The notes beneath the pieces were generated by a model. It had not been told where the DNA came from. It saw only the letters and a program-made list of their open reading frames with translations, and made no database searches. Positions 23,445-36,269 of a stretch of DNA of 64,000 nt are shown one piece after another (positions within the stretch are counted from its first letter, which is position 1; every line of letters starts with the position of its first letter). Location of the stretch: NCBI GenBank assembly GCA_027422505.1, contig JAPQWV010000626.1, forward strand, positions 248,001-312,000, in the 5' to 3' direction. Source of the stretch: Craterostigma plantagineum (lineage: Eukaryota > Streptophyta > Magnoliopsida > Lamiales > Linderniaceae). Both the position numbers and the translations under genes were made by a program.

Positions 23445-23984
23445 TTTTCAGAAATTAGGGTTTGAAAGGAAGTTTGGAGAAGATGAATGAGTTTATGATG
23501 ATAAGGAACGGTTTTGAATTTAAAGAATGGTGTCGGTTTATTTTAGGAAGAGATAAGGATGAGATTTGAAATTTGAAATTTGAAATTTCGAAGTTGGGAA
23601 GTGAAAACTGTCAGAGATATCGGGCTGATTTGACAGGATCTCATAATTATGGAAGGGATTTGACTGGGCTGAAAGGAATATATTTTAAATAAATGAGTTC
23701 CCTAAAATATCTGAACGGCTGGAATGATATCTACGCGTTTCTTCCTTAAATAACCTAATCACATTTAAGGACAGATCCAGAAGATCGGATATTCCTAAAA
23801 TAAACTAGATGGCTGAAGGAATGTCTTGGAAAGGATAACTACGAATTTCTTCCTAAAATACGAGAATTTCACTTAAGGAAAAGATCTATAGGATCCACGG
23901 AAATATTCTAAGGGCTGAATATCTTAAGATGGGATAACTATGAATTTCTATCTAAAATAGAATAATCTAGAGTAAATGATAGAA
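23445..23984 (-). other. Copia-B pol-ORF3 spacer
   Basis: This is 540 bases of AT-rich DNA without a coding frame. It contains three imperfect copies of a motif CCTAAAATA...GGCTGAA...GGATAACTA (about 23695-23780, 23790-23870, 23910-23960). It could be the leader of an ORF3 transcript. No promoter is recognised. Confidence 0.55.
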
Positions 23985-26900
23985 TTAGGCAGATTTACTA
24001 ACCTTATTCAACTCGATAATTCCCAATCGATCACGGATGTCGCAGAATCTTGCCTCAATTAAGGGTTTCGTGAAGATATCAGCAAGCTGATCATTTGTTC
24101 CTACGAATTCCACACTGATATTCCCCTTCTGAACATGGTCTCGTATAAAATGATGTTTAACCTCAATATGCTTAGTACGAGAGTGATGCACGGGATTCTT
24201 AGTAATACTAATGGCACTAGTGCTATCACACAGAATAGGAATTTTGTCATAACTTAGCCCGAAATCACTAAGGGTTTGTTTCATCCAAAGAACCTGTTGA
24301 CAACAATTTCCTAAGGCCATATATTCAGCTTCGGTTGTGGAGAGGGCGACAGCATTTTGCTTTCTACTAGACCAAGTTACCAAGGAATTCCCAAGTAATT
24401 GGCAAGTTCCATTGGTACTTTTCCTATCTTTCCTACAGCCGGCATAGTCGGCGTCGGAATATCCCATTAATGGGAAGTCATCCGTATAGGAGTACCACAG
24501 ACCAAAATTGACAGTACCCTTGATATATCTAAGTATCCGCTTGACTGAGGTGAAGTGAGATTCCCTAGGGTCAGACTGATATCTCGAACACATACCAACA
24601 GCAAACATGATATCAGGACGACTAGCAAGTAGAGAAGACTTCCGATCATACCTCGATATTGTGTTTGGTCAACCGGTGTACCTGATTCATCAATGTCTAT
24701 TTTGGTGGTCTGATGCATAGGGGTGGAAATTGCTTTGGAATCACTCAACCCGAATTTAGTCAGTAATTCCCTGCTGTATTTCGTCTGGGATACGAAGGTT
24801 CCATTATCAAGCTGCTTTATTTGCAACCCGAGGAAGTAGTTCAGCTCACCCATCAAAGCTCATCTCAAATTCCTTCTGCATAGACTTAGAAAATTCCTCG
24901 CAGAGAAGGATATTAGTACTTCCAAATATGATATCATCAACGTAAATTTGGACCAGTATCATGTGATCACCTTCATACTTAATAAATAGCGTATTATCAA
25001 TAGTTCCAGTTGAAAACCCTATGTCAATCAGAAACTTACTTAGCCTTTCATACCATGCCCTAGGGGCCTGCTTTAAACCATATAATGCTTTATTTAATTT
25101 AAAAACATGATTTGGAAAATCTTCCCTAGCAAAGCCCGGTGGTTGTTCTACATAAACCTCCTCATTTATAAAACCATTTAAAATGCACTTTTTACGTCCA
25201 TTTGAAAAAGTTTAAAACGTTTAAAGCATGCATATGCAAGTAAGACACGTATAGATTCTAATCTAGCTACCGGTGCAAAAGTTTCATCGAAATCAATACC
25301 TTCCTCCTGGGAATATCCTTTTGCAACTAACCTCGCTTTGTTTCTTGTGACATTACCGTGTTCGTCGAGTTTGTTGCGGAAGACCCATTTGGTTCCTATG
25401 ATGGATTTATCGTCTGGTCTTTTTACGAGTGTCCACACTTCGCTCTTTTCGAACTGAGATAACTCATCTTCCATGGCTGAGACCCATGATATATCATCTA
25501 GAGCTTCATGGACTGTCTTTGGTTCCATCATTGAGAGCAGTACATCATGAGATTCCTCCGTATCTTGATTTCATACAGTTGCTCGAGTTTTGATTCCAGA
25601 TCTGATATTTCCTATTACTTGATCTGTTGGATGACTGGAAGCATGTTTCCATTTTCTAGGTTGCAGCTCTCCAGCTTCTGGTTCCACTGTTTCAGCATTT
25701 TCATCTTTAGGAATATCTTCCTCACTGTCTTTAATATCCTGCAATTCTGCACAAGGCAAATCTATACCTTCCTCATCAGTAGCATCTGTGTTAGGCATCT
25801 CATCAAAAGTAACATGTATGGATTCCTGAACAGTCAGCTTTCTTTTATTGTAAACACGATATGCCTTAGACGTAAGACTGTAACCAAGGAATATCCCTTC
25901 ATCAACCTTAGAGTCAAATTTTCCTCTCTTATCTCTATCGTTCAAGATAAAACATTTACATCCGAACACATGAAAGTAACCTATATTTGGAGTTCTACCA
26001 TGCCAGATTTCATAAGAAGTCTTCTTTAATATCGGCCTAAGGAAGATACGGTTAGACACATAACAAGCTGTACTAACGGCTTCCGCCCAGAACTGTTTAG
26101 GAATATCATACTCATGTAACATAGATCTGGCCATTTCCTGTAATACCCTGTTTTTACGTTCAACAACACCGTTCTATTGGGGGTTATAGGAGCAGAGAAA
26201 TTATGACTATATCCATACTGATCACAGAATGATGCAAACGACTTACTATCAAATTCCAGACCGTTATCACTTCGTATCTTACATAAGTTCGTTTCTTTTT
26301 CATTTTCAAGTCTCTTTACTAGCGATGCAAAGTTATCTAATGCCTCACTCTTATGTGCAAGGAATATCACCCAAGTATACCTGGAGTAATCATCAACGAT
26401 GACAAAGGCATATCTTTTACCTCGCAGAGACATCGTCTGAACCGGACCAAAAAGGTCGAGATGCAGCAGTTCCAGAGGTCTGGATGTAGATATCACATTC
26501 TTTGCTTTGAAAGATGTCTTAGTGTGCTTGCCCATCTGGCATGCCTTGCATGTTTTGTCCTTGACAAACTTTATGTCAGGAACACCTCGTATCAGTGCAT
26601 TGCTTGTAATATGAGATAGTAATTCCATGTTGGCATGTCCTAGGCGTCTGTGCCATAACCAGGTGTCATCCTGTGTAACTGTTAAACACTTGACATTCTG
26701 GTCAGTGATATCATCAAGAGTTATACAATATATATTTCTATCCCTAGATGCACTGAATAGTACCTTATCATTATTTCTAACTATACACTTATCATTTTCA
26801 AACGTAACCGTATGACCTTTATCGCATAATTGACTGATGCTAATGAGGTTATGTTCTAGATTCTTAACCAACCATACGTCATCTATAGTAGTATGTAACG

Positions 26901-27081
26901 TGTTACCGACAGTTCCAACTCCTATAACCTTAGCTTTTGTGTTGTCGGCGTAGGAGACATATCCTCCATCATATGCTTTCACCGACACAAACTTACTGAT
27001 ATCACCTGTCATATGGTGGGAACACCCACTGTCGAGGTAACACTTGTTCTTCCTACTGGATTTTCTTCTTTGTACCTGCAT
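23985..27081 (-). pseudogene. Copia-B pol: protease, integrase, reverse transcriptase, RNase H, several frameshifts
   Basis: Protease CYLDSGCSHHMTGD lies near 27040, followed by GAG-pre-integrase (LWHRRLGHANMELL, CKACQMGKH) and the integrase core (LLHLDLFGP, IVDDYSRYTW, RSDNGLEF). Near 26175 one base is missing and CAG became TAG in [12 protein letters not shown], just before the catalytic Glu. Reverse transcriptase spans about 25530-24600 ([21 protein letters not shown]). One lost T near 25180 and one extra base near 24860 shift the frame. YVDD is at 24933-24944. Another shift near 24610 precedes RNase H (YSDADYAGCRKDRKS, STTEAEY, LCDSTSAI, TKPL), which is open to 23985. The element cannot make an intact polyprotein. 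Confidence 0.9.
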
Positions 27082-28272
27082 GAATCAGTTCTTTTCTGAG
27101 GTGCCCAATTTTGATTGGGTCCTAAATGGTTAGCAGCAAAGTAATTCCTGTTAACATGTGGTATATCATGTATCACAGGCTGTGATCTCTCAGTCACAGG
27201 CTGGCCAGAGTTAGAAACTTCAGGAACTTTCTTAGGTCTCCAGATATATCTAGATTTATTAGCTTTCTTCAAGAAACAGTGGTTAGCATAATGACCAAGA
27301 CGACCACATGAAAAACATTTAGGTTTCCTAACGTTTTGTGGAGGTGCACTCTGTTCATGTGTTGTGGAATATCCTAATCCTGTTTTCCCGATTTGTGCTG
27401 GAATACTAAGTAACATATCAAGATTTTGTTGTCCTTCAATAAATCTAACATTGGTACGAGAATTTTCTTCTAAGAAATCCTTAAGAGCGGACATGTCTCT
27501 AGATATATTCTTTTGCTTCCTAAGTTTCTCGCAATTACACAAGGTTTTTTCTTTCTTAAGAGTCTCTAGCTCGGCTCTCAGGCGCTCATTTTCTAGATCC
27601 GTTTGATGCTTCTCTCTAGCTACTTCATCCCGTTGCCTAATTAGACCCTTCACTTGTGAGTTGAGTGACTTAATCCTTCTTTCTGCATTTTGAATTATTT
27701 CAAACATCTCTTATTTTTCATCTACTTCAAAGACTGAGGAAGCGTTATCATGAGATTCATCTTGCCTAGCATATAATTATTCAGAAATAATATTTTCTTA
27801 ATAGTGGATGAATCCGATACCTGATCATCATCAGCGGCCATGTAGGCGAGATCTTCCTCTTCTTCGCTCCCGGCCTCTTCCCAGTTTGTGACCATGGCCT
27901 TCTGCTTCTTTATCTTTTTGTCACCATTTTCCATCGGGCAGTTTGAGGCAAAGTGGCCTGGCTTGTTGCACCTGAAGCATTTCTGTACATTGTTTCCGGA
28001 TGAAGATATTCCCTTGTTCCTAGGTTGGAATTTGGAATTTCCCTTGAACTTTCTTCTCATTCGAAATTTATCAAACTTTCTGGTCAGCATGGCAATCTGC
28101 TCCATTAGGTCCTCCTCAGATTCTTCTTCGCCTTCAGAGTCGTGTTCTTGTTCGGTATTAAAGGCAATATTTGGTTGATTTCGGACTGGTGGTTTTTCTT
28201 TGATAGAGATCTGAGTCATCTCGTAGGTGGTCAGAGATCTGATCAGTTCTGACACTGAAAGTTCGTCCAAGT
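27009..28272 (-). pseudogene. Copia-B gag, C-terminal part with two zinc knuckles
   Basis: This continues the gag started at 42751, beyond the Copia-C insertion. After LSVSELIRSLTTYEM comes an acidic stretch and a first CCHC knuckle, CFRCNKPGHFASNC (near 27960). A frameshift and TAA near 27720 break the frame. The segment 27707-27009 then encodes a coiled coil (IKSLNSQVKGLIRQRDEVAR) and a second knuckle, CFSCGRLGHYANHC (near 27300). The gag frame overlaps the pol frame by about 70 bases (27081-27009), a change of frame and not a stop. A simple indel is the most economical explanation, but a programmed shift cannot be excluded from this copy alone. Confidence 0.87.
28268..28272. repeat. Target-site duplication CAAGT, left copy (Copia-C)
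   Basis: CAAGT precedes the 5' LTR and recurs at 42167-42171 just after the 3' LTR. Removing Copia-C and one copy restores the gag frame of Copia-B. Confidence 0.95.
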
Positions 28273-28567
28273 TGTTAGGATATTTAATTAATTGTGTCAA
28301 TAGTTTAAGTCTTGGGATTAATTTTGTATTTATCTTTAGCTTGGGCTTTAGACTAGATTGTAATTAATTGATATTTAGTGATTGGGCCTTAATATACCTA
28401 GGGTTAATGTGGTATATAAGGTATTACCAACTCACTTTTGAAAGTAATCAAAGATCAAAGGCTTATCCAAATTTTTCACATACTACACACACTCAAAGGT
28501 GAGAATACTCCCTTTTCATTCCATCAAAGCCTCTTTGATTCCTTGTTTGGTGCATTTGGGACCAACA
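28273..28567 (+). repeat. Copia-C 5' LTR (295 bp)
   Basis: The ends are TGTTAGGATATT and GGGACCAACA. It differs from the 3' LTR only at CAAATTTTTC/CAAAATTTTC and CATTTGGG/CATTCGGG. A TATA box (TATATAAGG) lies at 28413-28421. Confidence 0.96.
28413..28421 (+). promoter_or_regulatory. TATA box of Copia-C 5' LTR
   Basis: TATATAAGG lies 140 bases into the LTR, with about 145 bases left for R and U5, a normal arrangement. The 3' LTR has the same word at 42012-42020. Confidence 0.6.
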
Positions 28568-28569
28568 AG

Positions 28570-28581
28570 TGGTATCAGAGC
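28570..28581 (+). promoter_or_regulatory. Primer-binding site of Copia-C (tRNA-iMet)
   Basis: TGGTATCAGAGC begins two bases after the LTR end and is complementary to the 3' end of initiator Met-tRNA. Confidence 0.95.
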
Positions 28582-29905
28582 AAACGTGGATCGATCAGCA
28601 CTGATTTGAATCCAGTTTCGTTCGATTCCAAGAAAGATCAAAGGTGTTTTGAGCAAAATTTTACTTTCGGGCATTTTGAGCTTGGTTTGGGGTTTTGATG
28701 CTTCGTTTTTGTGTTTAAAACCTTCCCCCAGATCGAGTATATGCCTAAAATATTTTTAGAACACTTTTGGATCAGTTTTAACGAGTTCTGAGCAAGATTT
28801 AAGCAAAAGTTCTTCAGAAAAAGTCATTTCGGTCATTCTCTGTTTTTGGTCAATTTGATCCATTTTTGTTGTTTTTAGCTCACAAATCGGTCGATCATGT
28901 GTTTAGGGAAGAATTTCTGATACTTAGGATCAAGTTTGAGAGATTTTGGTTGAGATCTGAGTGAAAACGGACGATTTTCCGGCAAGAAACCGCGTGAAAG
29001 CAATGGAACAGTACTAACGTGTTCTTGACCGCGAAATTTTGTGCTTGATCGTTCAAGTCCGCGAAATTTCCATGACCGCGAAAATTGATCCCGAGAATTT
29101 TTAAAACCGCGAAACTTTCCCTTATACTGCATTTTTTCGCAACTGCCTACGTTAAGAATCCGAGAAATTTTAAACCGCGAAACTTTTATTTATACTACAT
29201 TTTTCGCAACTGCCTATCTTCAAGATCCGAGAATTTTAAGCCGCGAAACTTTCACTTATACAACATTTTTCGCAACTGTTTACTTTCATAATCCGAGAAA
29301 TTCCATATCCTAGAAAGCTTATTCCAAAAATTTCTTTTGGCCGCGAAAATTTTCTCAACGTGCGAAAGTTTTATAACTTGCGAAAATTCTCTTGCGAAAC
29401 TTTAAAATTCTCAACGTGCGAAAGTTTTATAACTTGCGAAAATTCTCCTGCGAAGCTTTAAAATTCTCAACGTGCGAAAGTTTCATAACTTGCAAAAAAT
29501 TCACTTGCGAAGCTTAAAAAATCGTAACTTGCGAAATTCTTCAACTTGCGAATTTTTTTTAACGTGTTAAATTCTTCCAGGGTTAAAATTTTCTCGGGTT
29601 GAATCTTTCTCAAACCTATTCAAGATTTGATCCCTACACTTTAGTACTATCACCCTAGACCACGTTTGACATAAATTATTTTTCTCATCTCAAATCTCGC
29701 TCTTAAATTTCTAGAACTTCTCCTAATTTCAAGATATATTTTCCTTCATACATTATCGACCATCACACACGCTCACTTAGTTCAAAGAAATTCTTTAAAG
29801 AATTTTTCACAAACTCTACTCGTTAAACTCATCTTTCTTATCGTTCGTTACTAACTCTCTCATCTATACAAGATCAAAACCACGGACGATTCGACTGCAC
29901 CGACC
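28582..29905 (+). other. Copia-C leader with tandem GCGAAA repeats
   Basis: The untranslated leader of 1.3 kb has no convincing ORF. Two tandem repeats are visible: about three copies of a 65-70-bp unit beginning CCGCGAAACTTT (29106, 29175, 29241), and three copies of a 56-bp unit beginning TCTCAACGTGCGAAAG (29353, 29409, 29465). All units are built on (C)GCGAAA words separated by AT-rich DNA. Confidence 0.75.
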
Positions 29906-32695
29906 ATGTCTACCACGAATGACATCTCCACAGTGGGCTCCGACACCAGGCCTCCGATGCTGCGACAAGGCGACTACAGCATATGGACAAACCGGTTCCT
30001 CACGTTCATCAGGAACAAAGGCGCACCACTCTCTCAATATCTTCTGGACTCCATCTTCAACGGCCCAGCACAGTTCTGGACAATCATCCCTGCACAGCCA
30101 AACGCAAACCCCCCCATGGATGAACGCCGCACTCCAAGAGGTCCCATCAATGAGGATGAACTGGCTCGCGAACAGGCCGACGAGACTGCCAAAGGATACC
30201 TCTTCCAGGCTATGGGCAACGAAGTCTATGCTCACATCGAGTGCTGCACAACTGCTAAAGAAATATGGGATGAACTTGTAGAAATCATGGCAGGCACAAC
30301 TGAAAGTGCTCAAGGGAGGAAATCAGCCTGTCTCTCACAGTATGAACACTTCCAAGCCTACGAAGGAGAGGAGCTGCGTGACACGTACCTCAGATACCTG
30401 AAGGTCATCAATGAACTCAAGAAAGCCAGCATCTTGAGGGACAAATTCGATATCAACAACCGCTTTCTTGGAAGCCTCAAACCACAATGGGGCAATGCAA
30501 TCGTGATGATGATTCAGAGTAAGGACCTCTCCAACACTTCCATCCATGCTCTTTATGACAGTCTGTCTGCCTATGCTCCATACGTGCAACCTCAGTCCAC
30601 CAACACTCGAGTCGACCCACTGGCCCTCCTCTCAAACAAAACCAATGAACGATCTTCCACCACTAAGACCAAACAGAACAAAGGGAAGCTACCAGCTGTT
30701 GTATCTGACACCTCTTCAGGATCCGAAGCTGATACAGAATTAGACGAAGATGTTCGTGATATACGCAAGCAACTGGCAATGCTCACTAAGTTGGTCTCAA
30801 AGAAGATCGGGAAAAAATCCTCATCCTCTTCCAATCGCCAAAGAACCTATAGCGGGATCAAAAAGACCACTCCCACAGAGGAAGCCAAGCCAACAAAGAA
30901 AGAAGAGGACTCCGCACCTCAAAAGTCCGTGAAGTGCTTTCGGTGTGGAAAGATGGGGCACTTTGCCAAAGAATGCCACGCCCCACGCGTGAAGGACTCC
31001 GGCTACTACGATCGTAAGGCCAGAATGACCCGCAAGGTGGAAAGTGGGAAAGTTCTACTCACCGAAGAAGCGGAATGGGTGAATGACACTTCAGAAGACG
31101 AGGAGCCTAAGGATGAAGATTGCTGCATGGCAAGGCTGGTCGAACATGACGAGGACGAGGAGATGGGTCACTCCGGTGAAAACACAGCTAATACTCCTAC
31201 CAACGCTGCATCTGAGGTACGAATCTCACACCTAGATGATGTGTTTACTCACCGACACGCCATTAAGAAACCCACCATAGACGCTAGGGATTATGATGAA
31301 CTTAAGCTAAAATTTGAAAACAACTATGCCTTACTTAGTCTAAAACTAGAAGAACTTGCCTGTGCAAACGAACGTCTAATGGCCTCTGAAGCTTTAGTCA
31401 AACGTCTGCAAAGCAAGAACAAACAAAGTGAGACTAAGGTTAAGGAAACTACACTAGCTATTAGTTCATGTGAAACTTCTCGCCTCCTGACGGCCTCCCA
31501 ATATGAACTGCTTACGAAGGAAAGAGTTAGGCTATACCGCAAGGTGAAAGAACGTGAAGAGCAACTTCACCTTAGAAACGAAAACTCACGCATCCTATGC
31601 CTATTAAACCAACCAGTGGAAACAGAATTCTACGACGCACGGGGGGGGATCGGACTGTCTAGCAATTGCAATCCAACACCGCTAACAGTTAAAAGATATA
31701 ACATGTGCAACACTGCATTCTTGCAAACAAGAAATAGTGCTCCCCCGCAGCTTAAGCCATTTGTGAGATCATCCTCCGCTGCCATCTAAGAAGAAACAAG
31801 AGAACAGAACATCCATTGGGCAGAAATCGCACTTGACTACACAGAGTTGAATAATAGAGATAAGACTGAGGTATCCTCACTCTCGGAGGATGTCGAAACC
31901 TTACTCCCAAACAAAGAACAGGAAGATGCTTTTCAAGATGTGCTCTCTCGCACTTACATCCCAAAGAAACTACTACTCATAGCAGAACTAGAACGACAAC
32001 TAGAAGTAGAAAGGAAGGCCTTTGCAAAAGAGCGAGATGAGCTGCTTAGCAAAATCTACACACTAGAAAAATTTCCCAATACGAACTATCCCTCCACATC
32101 GAGTCAAGTACCCGATTCTCAAACATGTAAATGTAAGAGGACGGCAAAAATGACTCCTGAAGCTGAAATATGTTCTAACACTAACTCTAGTATTCTTATG
32201 GATACAGGGAATGTGAGTTCGACGTCTCTGGAAGGCAGCTCGTATCAGACAAAGGCGAACCCACTCTTCGATGACAAGAAGAAAAAACCATCCTATATTC
32301 GTCCTTCCTCTCTATGTACTGAATCCCAATATCCTAAGGTAGTAGACAATTATGTAGCCAAAACTTATCTTTCTTTTACCAAACTTATGTCTATGTGCTG
32401 CTGCAATGATTTTGTTCTCCCACGATTTCACGAATATGAAACACATGAACACGCAACACTCCGACCTCGCAAGCGAACCTTCTCTGCGACGTCTTTGGAT
32501 TCTCCCATCTCGCCAAAGCCTAAGGTCAAGCGAAAACGTCTCTCGTCGACAAACGCAAACTCACCTACTTCTCGCAAGCCAAAGGCGACCAAAACCGAAG
32601 CACGAAAACGACAACCACATACCCGTGCCAATTCATGTATAAGGCGCCATATATGCAAGCACAAATTAGGAAAATATGGGTTAGAAAAACCATAA
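29906..32695 (+). pseudogene. Copia-C gag with coiled-coil extension, one in-frame TAA
   Basis: The ATG at 29906 opens 627 codons to the TAA at 31787-31789. The same frame then stays open to 32695, so one nonsense codon splits a gag of about 930 codons. The UBN2-type capsid domain covers about residues 10-225 (GDYSIWTNRFLTFI, GPAQFWTI, EIWDELVEIMAG, LGSLKPQWGN). The knuckle CFRCGKMGHFAKEC is at about 344-357. An acidic region is followed by a coiled coil (about 455-570) and the block NQPVETEFYDARGGIGL. The TAA falls where relatives read SSALDALEKKK before AEISLNYEELNN, and the text resumes as AEIALDYTELNN. This supports a mutation and not a natural gag end. The tail is Lys/Arg/Ser-rich. Confidence 0.88.
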
Positions 32696-32847
32696 TCCCG
32701 CCTAATCAAACAAACGACAAAGGGAAAGCTAAATTAGAATCAACGCAATCTAATTTAGAATCCACATTTCCCATTAAGCGCATGAAAATTTTACTTGTAT
32801 CACAAGAATGCCCCGTCAGTATACGGGGACCCAACATTTGCTAATGA
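32696..32847 (+). other. Copia-C gag-pol junction with tandem stops TAA TGA
   Basis: The pol frame is open from 32635 to 32841 (overlapping the gag end), then has TAA TGA at 32842-32847 directly before TTG CAG and the protease sequence [10 protein letters not shown]. No ATG lies between the stops and protease. The stops sit beside TTGCAG, which looks like a 3' splice site. Copia-L has TTTTTGCAG at the same distance from its protease (near 1708). Confidence 0.6.
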
Positions 32848-34500
32848 TTGCAGGTCTGTCACGTGTGGTATCTAGACTCGGGTTGCTCCACACACATGAC
32901 GGGGAACAAGGAGCTGCTGAGCAACTTCTCCGAGCGCTATCTCGGAAGGGTCTCCTTCGGAAACAGTCAAATGGCGCCAATTCTCGGTACTGGTGATCTC
33001 GTCCATGACAAACTGACGATCAAGGGCATCTCTTACGTTGAGGGTTTGAGCTACAATCTCTTTAGCATTGGTCGTTTCTGCGACAAAGGATACAAGGTTC
33101 TCTTCGAATCTGATATCTGCAGCATCATAGATGCCTCGAGACTGCCACTTCTTTCTGGAACGCGCACGTCTCACCTCTACGTACTCAATCTCACGACCTC
33201 TCGACCAGTATGCCTTCTCTCTCGGGCTGCACCCAAGTTGAATGATCTATGGCACCGACGTCTCTCACATCTCAATTTCAAGACTATCAACAAACTGCGT
33301 CAAGATAAACTCGTCAACGGTCTACCCCAACTAACATATCATAAGGAACACCTCTGCTCTGCCTGTGAATTGGGGAAGATGAAGCGATCGTCTCACATAT
33401 CCAAGGAAACACCGTCCTCTAAGCTAATCCTCGAGCTCTTACATATGGATCTATGTGGCCCAATGCCTACGGCCACTCTCGGAGGAAGACGGTATATTCT
33501 TGTGATTGTCGACGATTTTTCACGCTACACGTGGACGAAACTCATTCGTACAAAGGATGAAGCTCCTGATATAATCATCGAGTTTTTTGTTATGTCCCAA
33601 ACTCTTCATCAACAGAAGGTTCGGATTATCAGAACTGACAACGGAACTGAGTTTAAGAACAAGAAGCTCAGTGATTTCTATGCCACTCAGGGCATCACTC
33701 AGCAGTTCTCAGCTGTGAAGACACCGGAACAGAATGGTGTCGTTGAGCGTAAGAACAGGACACTTGTTGAAGCAGCCAGGACTCTTCTCATCCAATCCGG
33801 CCTTCCTCACTCTCTTTGGGGCGAAGCCATTCAAACGGTATGTTACACGCAAAACCGGGCTTCCATCCACAAAAGATTCAACCGCACTCCATACGAGATG
33901 TTGAACAACCGTCGTATACCCGATATATCTTATCTAAGGGTCTTCGGTTGCCGATGTTTTGTTGCCAATGATCGCCAACATCTTGGGAAGCTTGATCCAA
34001 AAGCTCTCGAAGGAATCTTTGTTGGATATTCGCTGAACTCGAAGGCATACAGAGTCTATCTTAAAGAGAAACGTTCTGTCATTGAGAGCACAAATGTCAC
34101 ATTTGACGAAAGCGAAGGCGACCTCATGGCTTCTGCTCATATCAGTCCAGAACCAGGACTTCTTCAGTCGTTGACGAAAGGTCAACCTTCAACGACGGGA
34201 ACTTCCTCATCTGAGGGCAATTCTGGTGAACTGGATCTCGATCTGCTCTTCGAGTACTTCTATCCAGTCCCCAAGACTCCCGTCGCCACCACTCAACCTA
34301 CCGCTGCACCCACTCCACCAACACCACCAGCTATCGGCAATAATGTCGTCCCGCCAAACTTGGATAATCTCAACCTCAACGAAGACGACATTTACCCAAC
34401 CCTGGGAACATTACTGATTCTGATGCTGAACCCTCTCAATCTACCACGGTTGAGATCTCTTCTTCGGACACCGGACTCCAATCTAATGAGCCTCCAATAG
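32848..34500 (+). CDS. Copia-C pol part 1: aspartic protease, GAG-pre-integrase and integrase
   Basis: The frame is open from just after the tandem stops. Its start is not an ATG, so it must be expressed as part of a larger product. The protease motif [10 protein letters not shown] is at residues about 10-19. GAG-pre-integrase is at about 130-185 ([22 protein letters not shown]). The integrase core has its catalytic triad at Asp 200 (MDLCGP), Asp 264 (TDNGTEF) and Glu 300 ([11 protein letters not shown]), the D-D-35-E spacing. The C-terminal region ([25 protein letters not shown]) and a Ser/Pro-rich linker follow. A one-base frameshift between about 34395 and 34500 ends this frame, and the reverse transcriptase frame takes over. 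Apart from that shift, all key residues are present. Confidence 0.92.
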   Translation: MQVCHVWYLDSGCSTHMTGNKELLSNFSERYLGRVSFGNSQMAPILGTGDLVHDKLTIKGISYVEGLSYNLFSIGRFCDKGYKVLFESDICSIIDASRLPLLSGTRTSHLYVLNLTTSRPVCLLSRAAPKLNDLWHRRLSHLNFKTINKLRQDKLVNGLPQLTYHKEHLCSACELGKMKRSSHISKETPSSKLILELLHMDLCGPMPTATLGGRRYILVIVDDFSRYTWTKLIRTKDEAPDIIIEFFVMSQTLHQQKVRIIRTDNGTEFKNKKLSDFYATQGITQQFSAVKTPEQNGVVERKNRTLVEAARTLLIQSGLPHSLWGEAIQTVCYTQNRASIHKRFNRTPYEMLNNRRIPDISYLRVFGCRCFVANDRQHLGKLDPKALEGIFVGYSLNSKAYRVYLKEKRSVIESTNVTFDESEGDLMASAHISPEPGLLQSLTKGQPSTTGTSSSEGNSGELDLDLLFEYFYPVPKTPVATTQPTAAPTPPTPPAIGNNVVPPNLDNLNLNEDDIYPTLGTLLILMLNPLNLPRLRSLLRTPDSNLMSLQ

Positions 34501-34613
34501 ATGCAAATGCGGCCAGCTCCTCACAGACAAATGTACCACTTTGGGCTCGCTCTCATCCTACAGACCAGATTATTGGGGATCCCACATCCGGTGTCTCAAC
34601 GCGTTCGGCTACG

Positions 34614-36182
34614 ATGAATGAAAATCTGTTCGCTTGCTATCTCAGTCAAGACGAACCATCACGAGTCGCTGAAGCTCTCAACGATCCCGATTGGCTGATT
34701 GCAATGCAGGAGGAAATAAATCAGTTTGAACGCTTACAAGTTTGGGAACTCGTACCACGACCACGCAATAGATCCATTATCGGCACAAAATGGATCTTCA
34801 AAAACAAAAAGGATGAAGACGGTGTTGTTATTCGCAATAAAGCAAGACTTGTAGCTAAGGGGTACAACCAACAAGAAGGCATCGACTACGATGAAACTTT
34901 TGCCCCCGTCGCCAGGATCGAAGCAATACGAATGTTTCTTGCATTTGCTGCTCACAAGAACTTCAAAGTCTACCAAATGGACGTGAAGACTGCATTTCTG
35001 AATGGATTTCTCAAAGAAGAAGTGTACGTCGATCAACCTGAAGGGTTCTTGAGCGAAGAGTTTCCTCATCACGTTTATCGACTCTACAAGGCTCTCTACG
35101 GACTAAAACAGGCTCCCCGAGCTTGGTATGACGTCCTTTCCGATTTCCTCGTTCAGTCTGGATTCAAGAAAGGATCTCTGGATACAACCCTCTTCACCAA
35201 GCGGAGTGGCCCGGACATCATGATCGTACAGATATATGTCGATGACATCATTTTCGGATCAACTAAACCACAACTATGTGAAGAGTTCGCAGAACTAATG
35301 AAGGAGAAGTTTGAAATGAGTATGATGGGCGAGCTAAATTTCTTTCTTGGTCTTCAAGTAAAGCAACTCCCCGACGGAATCTTCATCAACCAGTCCAAAT
35401 ACATCCATGACATCCTCGAGAAATATGGAATGAAGGATGCTAAGACTGCTGCAACACCTATGTCTCCCTCTGGTCGACCCGATGCGGACCCATCTGGTGC
35501 TCCTGTTGACCAAACCATCTATCGAGGGATAATAGGATCTCTTCTGTACCTCACTGCTAGTCGACCGGATATCGTTCTCTCGACAGGAATCTGTGCTCGT
35601 TTCCAGGCTACACCTAAGGAATCCCACCTTACTGCTGTCAAAAGGATTCTCCGCTATCTCAAAGGAACACCCAATCTGGGTTTGTGGTACCCCACTCAAT
35701 CAGACTTCAAGCTGGTTGGATTCTCTGACTCGGATTACGCTGGATGCAAGATGGATCGGAAAAGCACCTCTGGAGCTGCACACTTCTTGGGCGGTAAACT
35801 CGTAAGTTGGTCGTCTCGAAAACAAAACTGTGTCTCAACTTCGTCAACGGAGGCAGAGTATGTCGCCGCTGCTAGTTGTTGTTCACAGCTTTTGTGGATG
35901 AGAACCCAACTACGAGATTTTAATATTCATGTCGATAAAATTCCCATTTATTGTGACTCAAAGAGTGCGATAGCGATGACGAGTAATCCGGTACATCACT
36001 CGAGAACAAAACACATAGACATTCGTCACCACTTCATCAAAGAACATGTCGAACAAGGGACGATTGAACTGCACTACGTCACAACCGAAGATCAACTGGC
36101 CGACATTTTCACAAAACCGTTGGATGTCAAACGATTCCAACACCTTGTGACTATGTTGGGCATGTTGAATCTTCCGTTGTGA
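34614..36182 (+). CDS. Copia-C pol part 2: reverse transcriptase and RNase H
   Basis: This is a 522-codon frame from the first ATG. The frame is open from about 34400 upstream, so the ATG is not the natural start: this is the distal half of the pol polyprotein after the frameshift. The RVT_2 domain (about 20-270) includes [47 protein letters not shown] and the catalytic YVDD (residues 208-211). RNase H (about 360-500) includes [31 protein letters not shown] and [15 protein letters not shown], and ends with LADIFTKPL. Length and motifs are those of a complete Copia enzyme. It is intact by inspection. Confidence 0.93.
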   Translation: MNENLFACYLSQDEPSRVAEALNDPDWLIAMQEEINQFERLQVWELVPRPRNRSIIGTKWIFKNKKDEDGVVIRNKARLVAKGYNQQEGIDYDETFAPVARIEAIRMFLAFAAHKNFKVYQMDVKTAFLNGFLKEEVYVDQPEGFLSEEFPHHVYRLYKALYGLKQAPRAWYDVLSDFLVQSGFKKGSLDTTLFTKRSGPDIMIVQIYVDDIIFGSTKPQLCEEFAELMKEKFEMSMMGELNFFLGLQVKQLPDGIFINQSKYIHDILEKYGMKDAKTAATPMSPSGRPDADPSGAPVDQTIYRGIIGSLLYLTASRPDIVLSTGICARFQATPKESHLTAVKRILRYLKGTPNLGLWYPTQSDFKLVGFSDSDYAGCKMDRKSTSGAAHFLGGKLVSWSSRKQNCVSTSSTEAEYVAAASCCSQLLWMRTQLRDFNIHVDKIPIYCDSKSAIAMTSNPVHHSRTKHIDIRHHFIKEHVEQGTIELHYVTTEDQLADIFTKPLDVKRFQHLVTMLGMLNLPL

Positions 36183-36269
36183 TCTATCGACCCCTACATG
36201 AACTTTGATAAAGTGTACATATTTCCTTTTCACTTCACTCCATTTTCTATGTGTCTCCTTGATTATGTC

